Below are positions 17,022-24,982 of a stretch of 64,000 bases of DNA, one piece after another. The DNA is from Desulfobacterium sp. (lineage in GTDB: Bacteria; Desulfobacterota; Desulfobacteria; Desulfobacterales; Desulfobacteraceae). The stretch is taken from contig JAQYWC010000025.1 of assembly GCA_030145245.1 (NCBI GenBank), forward strand, positions 1 through 64,000, read 5' to 3'. The translations under genes were made by a program, and so were the position numbers. A model generated the notes under the pieces. That model made no database searches, was not told the origin of the DNA, and was given only the letters and a program-made list of their open reading frames with translations. Numbering within the stretch: position 1 is the first letter of the stretch; every line of letters starts with the position of its first letter.

Positions 17022-17531
17022 CTATGGTTGATCCTCTATGTCGACGAGGATCTGGCCGGGCATCACCTTGTCGCCCTCGGCCACGTTCACGCTTGTGACC
17101 ACACCGGCGTAAGGGGCGGTGAGGGTGGTTTCCATCTTCATGGCCGATACTGTTACCACGGGATCTCCCTGTTCCACCCGGTCCCCCGGGGCTACGGCCA
17201 GGAGGATCACCACGGCCGGCATGGGCGGGGTCACCTCGGTTTCCGCCGTGGCCATGCCTTTGCCACCGCTGGTTTTCGTTTGTTCTGCCAGATCCGCGTC
17301 CCGGACCGTGAAGGTCCGGCCGTCTATCATGATCACCTTGGCGCCATCCGTCCTTGTGACATGGGCATTGAAGGTTTGCCCGTTCACCTGGATGGCGATC
17401 TTATGATCCGAGATCCTTGCAAAAGATACCTCGAACTCGTCCTGGTCCACGGCGGCCTCAAAGCTGTTGTCGCCGGTGATATCCACATGGACAGTGTCGG
17501 TCCTGTCGTTGATGGTAAGATTGTATTCCAC
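17022..17531 (-). CDS. Biotin carboxyl carrier protein of acyl-CoA carboxylase
   Basis: A protein of about 169 residues ending in a biotinyl domain. The biotinylation motif SAMKMETTL has its Lys about 37 residues from the C-terminus. The N-terminal half (about 1-85) has the beta-rich look of the BT/linker region of fused carboxylase alpha subunits. The GTG at 17531 is preferred because GGAGGG lies just upstream; a TTG at 17543 would overlap that site. In Pseudomonas the matching alpha subunits (AtuF, LiuD) carry BC and BCCP on one chain; here they are separate genes. Confidence 0.9.
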   Translation of the reverse strand: MEYNLTINDRTDTVHVDITGDNSFEAAVDQDEFEVSFARISDHKIAIQVNGQTFNAHVTRTDGAKVIMIDGRTFTVRDADLAEQTKTSGGKGMATAETEVTPPMPAVVILLAVAPGDRVEQGDPVVTVSAMKMETTLTAPYAGVVTSVNVAEGDKVMPGQILVDIEDQP

Positions 17532-17549
17532 AATACCCTCCAAATACAG

Positions 17550-19037
17550 TTAGAGTTGCCAATTCCCAAGGGTCTGGAACGGGGTGGCCACCGTGTTGTT
17601 GGCATCTGCCTGAACCGTGGCGGCCTTGGGGGGCGAAAGTTCGTCGGCAATAAAGGCGAGCCTGGCCATGGCGTCTCCCGTGTTTCCCGGCTGCCAGTCG
17701 GAGAAGTGCTGGTCAATGAAGTTGGTGAACGCCTCCCCCTGCACAAAGGGATCTGACCGGAGCAGATCCATCAAAAAGTCGGTTGGGGTGCGAACCCCCA
17801 GAATCACATACTCCTTCAGCGCCTTGACCATCTTGGCAATGGCAAGGTTTCTTGACTCGGCATGGACCACAAGCTTTGAGAGGATGGGATCGTATTCCAC
17901 AGGCACCTCGGCCCCGGAGTATACTCCGCAGTCGTTCCGGATGCCCGGGCCCGTGGGTTCCTCCATGAACTCAATCCTGCCCGGGCAGGGGAAGAACGCC
18001 TTTTCAGGATCCTCTGCATAGATCCGGCACTCAATGGAATGGCCCCGTGGGATAATCTCCTCCTGGGAGTATTCAAGGGGGTTGCCTGCGGCGATGAGCA
18101 GCTGCTGGCGAACAAGATCGATCCCCGTGGTCATCTCAGTGACGGGATGCTCCACCTGGAGCCTCGTGTTCATCTCCAGGAAATAGAAGTTGTTGTCCTC
18201 ATCCACCAGGAACTCCACTGTGCCGGCATTTGTGTAGTCGGCGGCTTTGGCTGCGGCCACCGCGGCCTTGCCCATCTCCTGTCTCAGGTCCGGTGTCAGG
18301 CAGGTGGAGGGTGTCTCCTCGATGATCTTCTGGTGGCGCCGCTGCACCGAGCACTCCCGCTCAAACAGGTGGAGGGTGTTGCCGAAGTTGTCGGCCAGGA
18401 CCTGGAACTCGATGTGCCTTGCCCGGGTAAAGAACTTTTCAATGTAGATGTCGCCGTTGCCAAAGGCGCCCAGGGCTTCCCGTGAGGCGGCTTGGCCGGC
18501 TTCGACCAGGTCGGACGGGGAGTCGACCCGGCGGATGCCCTTGCCGCCGCCCCCGGCCGTGGCCTTGATCAGGACCGGGTATCCCAGGGTTTCCGCCTCT
18601 TTTAACAAGGCGGCAGGATCGGTTATCGCAGTGGTGAGGCCGGGGGTGACCGGCACGCCGGCCCGAACCATGATCTTTCTGGCCGTGATCTTGTCCCCCA
18701 TCTCGTGGATCACCCGGGAGGAGGGGCCGATGAAGATGATCCCCTCGTCTTCGCATCTGCTTGCGAATTCCGGGTTCTCCGAGAGAAACCCGTACCCGGG
18801 GTGGATGGCCTGGGCGTTTGTTGCCTTTGCTGCCTCGATGATGGCATCAAGGTTGAGATAGCTCAGGTTTGGTTCCGGCGGGCCGATTCTCACGGCATGG
18901 TCCGCTGCCAGCACGTGGGCGGCAAGTACGTCTGCGTCTGAATACACCGCAACCGTTTCGATCCCCATCTCCCGGCAGGTGCTGATCACCCGCAGGGCGA
19001 TCTCACCTCTGTTTGCTACCAATATTTTCTTGAACAT
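17550..19037 (-). CDS. Biotin carboxylase subunit of acyl-CoA carboxylase
   Basis: A 495-residue biotin carboxylase that carboxylates biotin using ATP and bicarbonate. It starts with FKKILVANRGEIALRV. The ATP-grasp loop GGGGKGIRR and the metal-binding EMNTRLQVEHPVTE follow. The ~45 residues after the usual biotin carboxylase end lack a biotinyl domain, which is encoded by the next gene 18 bases downstream. It forms an acyl-CoA carboxylase with the CT subunit encoded upstream. A geranyl/methylcrotonyl-type substrate is inferred from context only. Confidence 0.95.
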   Translation of the reverse strand: MFKKILVANRGEIALRVISTCREMGIETVAVYSDADVLAAHVLAADHAVRIGPPEPNLSYLNLDAIIEAAKATNAQAIHPGYGFLSENPEFASRCEDEGIIFIGPSSRVIHEMGDKITARKIMVRAGVPVTPGLTTAITDPAALLKEAETLGYPVLIKATAGGGGKGIRRVDSPSDLVEAGQAASREALGAFGNGDIYIEKFFTRARHIEFQVLADNFGNTLHLFERECSVQRRHQKIIEETPSTCLTPDLRQEMGKAAVAAAKAADYTNAGTVEFLVDEDNNFYFLEMNTRLQVEHPVTEMTTGIDLVRQQLLIAAGNPLEYSQEEIIPRGHSIECRIYAEDPEKAFFPCPGRIEFMEEPTGPGIRNDCGVYSGAEVPVEYDPILSKLVVHAESRNLAIAKMVKALKEYVILGVRTPTDFLMDLLRSDPFVQGEAFTNFIDQHFSDWQPGNTGDAMARLAFIADELSPPKAATVQADANNTVATPFQTLGNWQL

Positions 19038-19067
19038 GATCGATTTCCTTATGGGGTGGCCAAGGGT

Positions 19068-20684
19068 TTACATTCTGAAGACGCCGTATCCGTAAACATC
19101 GTCCCTGATGGGGGCGTTGAGGGCGGCTGAGATGCCAAGCCCCAGAACGTCCCGTGTCTTGGCAGGATCGATGATGCCGTCGTCCCAGAGCTGGGAGGTG
19201 GCGTAATAGGCGTTGCCCTCCTTGAGGGCATTGGCCATCACCGGCTCCTTGATGAAGTTGACCTCCTCCTCGGTCATGGGGTCCTGGCCCATTCGTTTGC
19301 GCTGGTCATTGGTGATGGTGATCAGGACATCGGCGGCCTGGGCACCGCCCATGACACCGATCTGGGAGTTGGGCCAGCTCCAGAGAAACCGCGGAGAATA
19401 CGCCCTGCCGCACATGGCGTAGTTGCCGGCACCAAAGGAGGCCCCCACGATGAGGGTGAACTTGGGTACCGTGGCCGTTGATACGGCATTGACCATCTTA
19501 TGGCCGTCCTTGGTGATGCCGCCCCGCTCATACTCCTTGCCCACGATGAAGCCGTTGATGTTCTGGAGAAAGAGCAGGGGAATCTTGCGCTTGTCGCAGA
19601 GCTGGATGAACTGGGTCGCCTTTTGGGCGCTGTCTGAAAAGAGAATCCCGTTGTTGGCCAGGATCCCCACAGGATAGCCGTGGATGTTGGCCCAGCCGGT
19701 CACCATGGTGGGGCCGAACATCTCCTTGAACTCCAGGAACCGGCTGCCGTCCACGATCCGTGCAATCACTTCCCTTGCGTCATAGGGCTTTGAAAGGTCG
19801 GGGCTCACGATGCCGTAGAGCTCTTTGGGATCGTAGAGGGGCGGTTCAGGCGGGGTCATGGTGAGCCGGGATTTTTCGTTCTGGGGCAGGTTTTTTGCGA
19901 TATTCCGGATGATCCGGATCGCTTCGGCATCATCCTCCGCATAGTAGTCCGACACCCCTGAGTCCCTGCAGTGCATCTCTGGCCCGCCCAGATCGTTGGC
20001 CGTGACCTCTTCCCCTGTGGCTGCCTTGACCAGGGGCGGGCCGCCCAGGAAGATGGCGCCATGGCCCTTGACATGGACGATGTCGTCGCACATGGCCACC
20101 CCGTAGGCACCGCCGGCCGTGCACAATCCCATCACCCCGACAATCTGGGGAATGCCCATCTTGGACATCATGGCCTGGTTGCGGAAAACCCTGCCCCCGT
20201 CGTCAAGATCGGGGAAGATCTCGGACTGCATGGGAAGAAAGGCCCCCGAGGAATCCATGAGGTTGATCACAGGCAGGCGGTTTTCCATGGCAATGGTCTG
20301 GCCGCGGAGGGTTTTCTTTACCCCCATGGGATAGACGGCGCCGCCTTTGATGGTGGCGTCGCTGATGCTGATGAAGCACTCTTTTCCTCCCACCATGCCG
20401 ATGCCGGTGACAAGGCCTGCCTTGTGGATCTTGGTGTCGTACATCTCCTTGGCCGCAAGGGGTGCGATCTCCAGGAACGGGGTGTTCCTGTCCAGGAGAA
20501 GCTCCAGCTTCTTTTCGCAGGGCAGCTTGCCCGACTCCTCCTGGCGATGGAGCGCCTTTTCGGAGCGTTCGTGCATGGCCCTGTCAAGCTCCTTGTTCAG
20601 ATCCTCCACAAGGGCCGTCATCTCCTCATAATTTTTAGTGTACTCTTTGGAACCGACATCAACTCGTGTTTCAATAACATCCAT
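19068..20684 (-). CDS. Acyl-CoA carboxylase carboxyltransferase (beta) subunit
   Basis: A 538-residue carboxyltransferase with the tandem crotonase-like N and C domains of methylcrotonyl/geranyl-CoA carboxylase beta subunits. The oxyanion glycines are visible in LCTAGGAYGVAMCD and GASFGAGNYAMCGRAY. The length matches AtuC/LiuB (~530-540) rather than propionyl-CoA carboxylase. It transfers carboxyl from biotin to the gamma carbon of an alpha,beta-unsaturated branched acyl-CoA in that subfamily. It is the first enzyme gene after the TetR regulator, 85 bases downstream. Confidence 0.93.
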   Translation of the reverse strand: MDVIETRVDVGSKEYTKNYEEMTALVEDLNKELDRAMHERSEKALHRQEESGKLPCEKKLELLLDRNTPFLEIAPLAAKEMYDTKIHKAGLVTGIGMVGGKECFISISDATIKGGAVYPMGVKKTLRGQTIAMENRLPVINLMDSSGAFLPMQSEIFPDLDDGGRVFRNQAMMSKMGIPQIVGVMGLCTAGGAYGVAMCDDIVHVKGHGAIFLGGPPLVKAATGEEVTANDLGGPEMHCRDSGVSDYYAEDDAEAIRIIRNIAKNLPQNEKSRLTMTPPEPPLYDPKELYGIVSPDLSKPYDAREVIARIVDGSRFLEFKEMFGPTMVTGWANIHGYPVGILANNGILFSDSAQKATQFIQLCDKRKIPLLFLQNINGFIVGKEYERGGITKDGHKMVNAVSTATVPKFTLIVGASFGAGNYAMCGRAYSPRFLWSWPNSQIGVMGGAQAADVLITITNDQRKRMGQDPMTEEEVNFIKEPVMANALKEGNAYYATSQLWDDGIIDPAKTRDVLGLGISAALNAPIRDDVYGYGVFRM

Positions 20685-20769
20685 AGTCTTGCACCTTTCC
20701 TGGGTTCACGTTTCCATGGTATTGATATAGCGCTTTATGTTTCAGTCGATGGTGCTGTGAAGCTTTTTC

Positions 20770-21405
20770 CTATTTGGCAACCCTCCGCAGGCTCCAGCAG
20801 GAGGTCTCCTCCTCCCTGGGCTTGATCCCCTGGATGATGGTGTCGATCAAAGGGTCCACAAGCTCCATGAGGTCGTCGGGTTTTCCCGTCATGAGCCAGG
20901 CGGTCACCACATGTTCGATGGTGCCGATGATCATGGCCCGGACCAGGTAGGGGTTGGTATCCTCCTTGAACTCTCCTGCGGCGATCCCCTGCTCCACAAT
21001 GGTGGCGATGTTCTTGATGCCCCTGCGGATCACAAGATGGCCCTCGGTCTCAAGGAACCGTTTGTTGTGCTTGAGGATCAGCATGATGATGGCGGCAAAG
21101 TCGGGGTTGTCCCTGTAGGAGGAGAAAAAGAGGTAGATGATCGCCCTGAGCTGGTTGGCCGCCCCCCGGATCATCTTGAGGTGGAAATCGGTGGTCTCAA
21201 AGAGCTTGCTTGCCGTTGCAATGGGGATGGCAAAGAGCAGGCCCTCTTTTGTGGTGAAATATTCGTAGATGGACGCTTCGGAGATCTTTGCAAGCTTTGC
21301 GATCTCGGCAATGGTTGCGTCCTGGAATCCTTTTTGGGCAAACACCTTTTCCGCCGCCCTCAGGATCTGCTCCTTTCTTGCTTCGATTTTCTTGGAATTC
21401 GCCAT
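20770..21405 (-). CDS. TetR family transcriptional regulator
   Basis: A regulator of about 211 residues. The N-terminal HTH is typical: ILRAAEKVFAQKGFQDATI, then ISEASIYEYFTTKEG. The C-terminal ligand-binding half has a WLMTGKPDDLMELVDPLID segment. The ATG at 21405 is favoured by AAGGA four bases upstream; another ATG at 21435 adds ten residues. It heads the branched-chain operon and probably represses it until an acyl-CoA ligand binds, as AtuR and LiuR-like regulators do. Palindromic sequences upstream are candidate operators. Confidence 0.88.
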   Translation of the reverse strand: MANSKKIEARKEQILRAAEKVFAQKGFQDATIAEIAKLAKISEASIYEYFTTKEGLLFAIPIATASKLFETTDFHLKMIRGAANQLRAIIYLFFSSYRDNPDFAAIIMLILKHNKRFLETEGHLVIRRGIKNIATIVEQGIAAGEFKEDTNPYLVRAMIIGTIEHVVTAWLMTGKPDDLMELVDPLIDTIIQGIKPREEETSCWSLRRVAK

Positions 21406-21435
21406 ACCTTCCTTGCTGTTTTTACTGTTTTGCAT

Positions 21436-21960
21436 GGCCCCTTCTAAGGGCTTTTATAACCTTTTTTTCATAAAAATAAATCTGAGACTTTTTATTTTGT
21501 ATAGAAAATAGAGTGAGACTTGGTAAAAAGTCAACAGGTTTTTTCGCAATATTCTCTCTCTTTGTTGGTAAGTGGCTGAAAGTTCCCGTTTAAACAGCGT
21601 TTTTTTCTGCTTGCGATGAATGCGCTAAAAAGAGGATGAAATAGGGCGGTTGGGGAGGAATGAAAGTGATGCTCTGGGATGGTTGTTTGCAGTGGTACTG
21701 CCTGATATGATAGGGTATGTTGGTCATCGTGGGGGGGCAAAAGGCGGGCGATCGCGGGCGAAAAGGAGAGTGAAGCAGAGTGGCGCAGGAGTTTTCGGTT
21801 TGCCATGGGGTGTTTCTTTTCGCCCACTTGTCCGTATGGCTGCCGGTCTATGTTTGCAAAAGGGTATCTTCAAATCAAGGAACCTGATATAAGACCTCAC
21901 TTGGTGTGATAACAACGGGGGTGGGAACTCCTAATAAAAACAGACAGGAACAGGAAAACA
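21436..21960. other. Divergent intergenic region between TetR and guanine deaminase genes
   Basis: About 525 bases without a credible gene. An AT-rich stretch at 21486-21532 holds nested inverted repeats near the TetR start. The right half (21600-21900) contains only weak open frames without family likeness or good ribosome binding sites. It should contain the promoters for both flanking genes, but no firm -35/-10 was assigned. Confidence 0.5.
21486..21532. promoter_or_regulatory. Nested palindromes, candidate TetR operator
   Basis: GACTTTTTA at 21486-21494 is the exact inverse of 21524-21532. Between them, TATTTT-GTATAG-AAAATA (21493-21510) is an inverted repeat with 6-bp arms. They lie about 80-125 bases upstream of the TetR start. 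The AT-richness makes chance matches possible. Confidence 0.35.
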
Positions 21961-23217
21961 ATGAAGCGTAGTTTGATCGTCAAGGGAAATTTCATATTTA
22001 CAAAAGATTCGGAAAAGTTTGAGATTTTTAAAGACAGTTATCTGGTTGTAAAGGATGGCAGGGTTGATGGCATCCATCCCCAGATACCCGGGGAGTACAA
22101 TGGCTGTGAGGTCCTGGATTACGGCGACAGGATCGTGATTCCCGGATTCGTGGATCTCCATCTCCATGCCGCCCAATACCTCCAATGCGGCATCGGCATG
22201 ACCAAAACACTGCTGGATTGGCTCAACGACTACACCTTTGATCTGGAGCGCCAGTTCCAGGACAGGGAGTTTGCAAAGGCGGTCTATTCGGAGTTTGCCG
22301 CAAAGCTTGCTGCCCACGGCACCCTCAGGGCTTCGGTGTTTGCCTCCTCCTCCACTGAAGGCACGGAAGAGCTGTTTGACGCCCTGAAGGCCCAGGGGGT
22401 CGGCGCCTATGTGGGAAAGGTTAACATGGACAGGAACGCTCCGGATTTCATCCTCGAGGATACGGCCGCATCCATTGACGGCACCCGGTACCTGATCGAG
22501 AAATACGGTGACGATCCCCTGGTGAAGCCGATCATCACCCCGCGGTTCGCTCCCACAAGCACGGACGATCTCTTGAAATCCCTGGGCGATCTTGCCGTTT
22601 CCAAAGATCTCCCGGTCCAGTCCCATCTGAACGAAAACAGGGATGAGATCAAGTGGGTGCAGTCCCTGTTTCCCAAATCCCGGCATTACTCCGATGTCTA
22701 TGACCAGCACAACCTCTTTGGCCAGACCCCCACCATCATGGCCCACGCCATCTACTCCAGCGAGGAAGAGGTGGCCCTGGCACAGAAAAATAAGGTGTTC
22801 CTTTGTCATTGCCCGGATTCCAATATCAATGTCAGGAGCGGCATCATGCCGGTCCGGCGCTATCTTGAGATGGGAATGAACCTGGGGCTTGGCAGCGACA
22901 TTGCCGGGGGCCACAGGATCGGTATGAACGATGCCATTGTCCGGGCGATCCAGCTCTCAAAACTGAGGAGCATGGAGTTCGAAGGGGAAAAGCCCCTGAC
23001 CGTTTCAGAGGCCTTTTACCTGGGCACAAAGGGCGGCGGCCGGTTCTTCGGCAAGACCGGAAGCTTTGAGCCGGGCTACTGGTTCGATGCCCTGGTGATC
23101 GAGGAGTCTCCCTTTGTTAGGGAGCGGTACAGCCTTGAAGACCGGCTTGAAAAATTCCTCTATACCGGCGATGACCGGCATATCAGTGCACGGTTTGTCC
23201 AGGGCAATAAGTTGTAA
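21961..23217 (+). CDS. guaD: Guanine deaminase
   Basis: A 418-residue zinc amidohydrolase that converts guanine to xanthine and ammonia. The metal and substrate motifs are all present: PGFVDLHLHAAQY with the HxH pair and the guanine-binding Gln, QSHLNEN, HAIYSS and GSDIAGG near the C-terminus. The N-terminal small beta domain and the length suit GuaD. GGAAAACA precedes the ATG at moderate distance. No other purine gene is adjacent, so it seems a stand-alone salvage or catabolic gene. It converges on the alpha/beta hydrolase gene. Confidence 0.9.
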   Translation: MKRSLIVKGNFIFTKDSEKFEIFKDSYLVVKDGRVDGIHPQIPGEYNGCEVLDYGDRIVIPGFVDLHLHAAQYLQCGIGMTKTLLDWLNDYTFDLERQFQDREFAKAVYSEFAAKLAAHGTLRASVFASSSTEGTEELFDALKAQGVGAYVGKVNMDRNAPDFILEDTAASIDGTRYLIEKYGDDPLVKPIITPRFAPTSTDDLLKSLGDLAVSKDLPVQSHLNENRDEIKWVQSLFPKSRHYSDVYDQHNLFGQTPTIMAHAIYSSEEEVALAQKNKVFLCHCPDSNINVRSGIMPVRRYLEMGMNLGLGSDIAGGHRIGMNDAIVRAIQLSKLRSMEFEGEKPLTVSEAFYLGTKGGGRFFGKTGSFEPGYWFDALVIEESPFVRERYSLEDRLEKFLYTGDDRHISARFVQGNKL

Positions 23218-23230
23218 TGAAAATCACCGC

Positions 23231-23255
23231 GTCCCCCCGGATGCATGGTGGGGGA
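23231..23255. terminator. Weak GC hairpin between convergent genes
   Basis: A run of five Cs (about 23233-23237) faces five Gs (23250-23254) around an ATGCAT-containing loop, between guaD and the convergent hydrolase. AAATT follows. It may act as a poor bidirectional terminator. Confidence 0.3.
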
Positions 23256-23259
23256 AATT

Positions 23260-24186
23260 CTATTTCCCGGCGTTGATTCCTGAAGGTGCCGGAGGAGAGA
23301 GCCAGTCAATCAGATCAGATGCTGTCTTCTCCGGTGCTTCTTCCATGGGGACGTGGCCCAGGCCAGGGTAGGTGATGAGCCGGGAATTTTTTATCTCCCT
23401 ATGGAACCTGTGCCCGTTTTTCAGTGGGATCCATTGATCGGCCTCTCCCCACAGGATCAGGGTGGGCATGCTGATCCCGGGGATGTTTTCAGGTTGCTGC
23501 TGCAGTTGGCGCATTCGGTCCAGCATGGCCTGGCGGTTTCCCCGGCGGAGCAGTAATTCATGGTAGCGGTTAACCAGCGTATCTGTTACCCGGGAGGGAT
23601 CCCCGTATACTTCCAGAAGATTCTTTCTTACCATGAACCTGGGCGTAACATGCTTGATCAACTGGTTGAGAAGGGGTACCCGGCCCAGTCGAAAGATCAT
23701 GGGCTGTCGGTCCAGGTGATATCCCCCGGAATCTATGAGTACCAGTTTTTTAATCTTTTTAGGGTGAGTGATGCTGTAGTGAAGGGCAATGCCACCGCCC
23801 AGGGAGTTGCCGGCGATGATCGGGTCCGCAAGTTTCAGGGTGGTGATGAATTCGTCCATGAAGGCCACATATGCCGGATAGGTGTAGTCCCGCTCCAACG
23901 AGGGGCCGGTCAGACCAAAGGCCGGCAGGTCCAGCCGCACCACCCGGTATCGGGGGGCAAGGATTTTTGTCCACCTGTCCCAGGTGTGAAGGGATGCCCC
24001 TGTGCCGTGGATCAGCAGGAGGGTATCGCCTGTTCCCTGGTCCCTGTAATGGACATTAACGCCCTTGACCATGATAAACCGGGAGTGTTCATCTGTATAT
24101 CGCTCTTTTAATTTGTCCAGGGGAATATGGGCGCATCCTGTTTGTAAACAGAACAGAATGGGCAGTAAAGAAAGATACTTTTTCAT
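23260..24186 (-). CDS. Alpha/beta hydrolase, predicted lipoprotein
   Basis: A 308-residue alpha/beta-fold hydrolase with a lipoprotein signal peptide: MKKYLSLLPILFCLQTGC gives a lipobox LQTGC with Cys18. HGTGASLHTWDRW forms the oxyanion region. The nucleophile elbow is GNSLGGG, the acid is in GEADQWIP and the His in LGHVPM, so the catalytic triad is complete. It probably hydrolyses a lipid or ester at the membrane. GGAGG lies six bases before the ATG. It is divergent from the MarR gene, with two MarR-type palindromes between, so it may belong to that regulon. Confidence 0.88.
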   Translation of the reverse strand: MKKYLSLLPILFCLQTGCAHIPLDKLKERYTDEHSRFIMVKGVNVHYRDQGTGDTLLLIHGTGASLHTWDRWTKILAPRYRVVRLDLPAFGLTGPSLERDYTYPAYVAFMDEFITTLKLADPIIAGNSLGGGIALHYSITHPKKIKKLVLIDSGGYHLDRQPMIFRLGRVPLLNQLIKHVTPRFMVRKNLLEVYGDPSRVTDTLVNRYHELLLRRGNRQAMLDRMRQLQQQPENIPGISMPTLILWGEADQWIPLKNGHRFHREIKNSRLITYPGLGHVPMEEAPEKTASDLIDWLSPPAPSGINAGK

Positions 24187-24231
24187 GGATCCTCCGAATT
24201 GATTCTGTTAACTCGAATCTTGTAGCTTTTC

Positions 24232-24256
24232 GCATATGAGTAGAGCCCATTTCTTA
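24232..24256. repeat. Intergenic 25-bp element, copy 1
   Basis: This stretch begins GCATATGA and contains GCCCATT. It matches 48631-48655 at 21 of 25 positions by eye. Both copies lie in promoter-side spacers upstream of minus-strand genes, so a shared regulatory site is possible. Confidence 0.4.
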
Positions 24257-24334
24257 TCGTAACAGGCAAAGCAGGCATCCATTAGTGTTCGAACATCAAT
24301 AGGATGCTTCAGGTGTAGCATCAAAATATTTTAG

Positions 24335-24370
24335 TTGCAAGATGCAAATAAAATGCTTGCACATTGCAAG
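24335..24370. promoter_or_regulatory. Two MarR-type operator palindromes
   Basis: Site 1 is TTGCA-AGA-TGCAA (24335-24347). Site 2 is CTTGCA-CAT-TGCAAG (24356-24370). Both are perfect and share TTGCA-N3-TGCAA. Their centres are 22 bp apart, about two helical turns, on one DNA face. They end 21 bases before the MarR start, in the divergent region with the hydrolase gene. Autoregulation by the adjacent MarR protein is the natural reading. Confidence 0.75.
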
Positions 24371-24391
24371 TAAATATCGTAACCATGATCC

Positions 24392-24850
24392 ATGGAACCC
24401 CAAAATCCCCTATCCCAGATTCCCCGGCAAGATTTTGATGATGCGCTGTTTCGCTGTTTTCGCGCCATCTATAAATTTGAGCAGGCCAAGGTCCATCGCT
24501 TTGGCCTGAATTATGACGCCATCTTTTTGCTTCAGTTTTTACGCAGGCAATCTCCGGCAAGAATGAGCGCCATTTCCAAAGAGATGCAGATTCCCATCAG
24601 CACGGCCACACGAATGGTGGACCGGCTGGTGGCCAAAGGTGTGGTCTCAAGGCAGCGGGCTTCCGGAGACAAACGGATCATGCTTGTCTCCCTTGCGCCC
24701 AGTGGGGAACGCCTGGTGCAGGCGGTTGAAGACCATTCCTTTGAGACCATGAACCGGAATCTTGCCGACGTTGATGATGCTGATATCAAGGCGTTCTTTG
24801 AGACCGCCCTTTTAATGGAAAAAATACTTAACATACCCGAAGAGCCTTGA
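24392..24850 (+). CDS. MarR family transcriptional regulator
   Basis: A 152-residue winged-helix regulator. The recognition region reads EMQIPISTATRMVDRL. The wing has the MarR-typical RASGDKRIMLVSLAPSGE with a D-x-R-like basic segment. N- and C-terminal helices suit dimerisation. The ATG at 24392 lacks a strong ribosome binding site. Two perfect palindromes directly upstream are likely its operators. It precedes the GMC oxidoreductase gene by about 130 bases and may regulate it as well as the divergent hydrolase. Confidence 0.88.
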   Translation: MEPQNPLSQIPRQDFDDALFRCFRAIYKFEQAKVHRFGLNYDAIFLLQFLRRQSPARMSAISKEMQIPISTATRMVDRLVAKGVVSRQRASGDKRIMLVSLAPSGERLVQAVEDHSFETMNRNLADVDDADIKAFFETALLMEKILNIPEEP

Positions 24851-24982
24851 CCGGCTGACCTGTATGGGCGGACCGTGACTGCCGAATTGATACCTGATTA
24901 CCTATTGTAATAAAAAATGGGATCGATTCATCTGCGAAGAGCTATAAGCCATTGGCTTTTGGGAACCAAAAGGAGATGGGGC

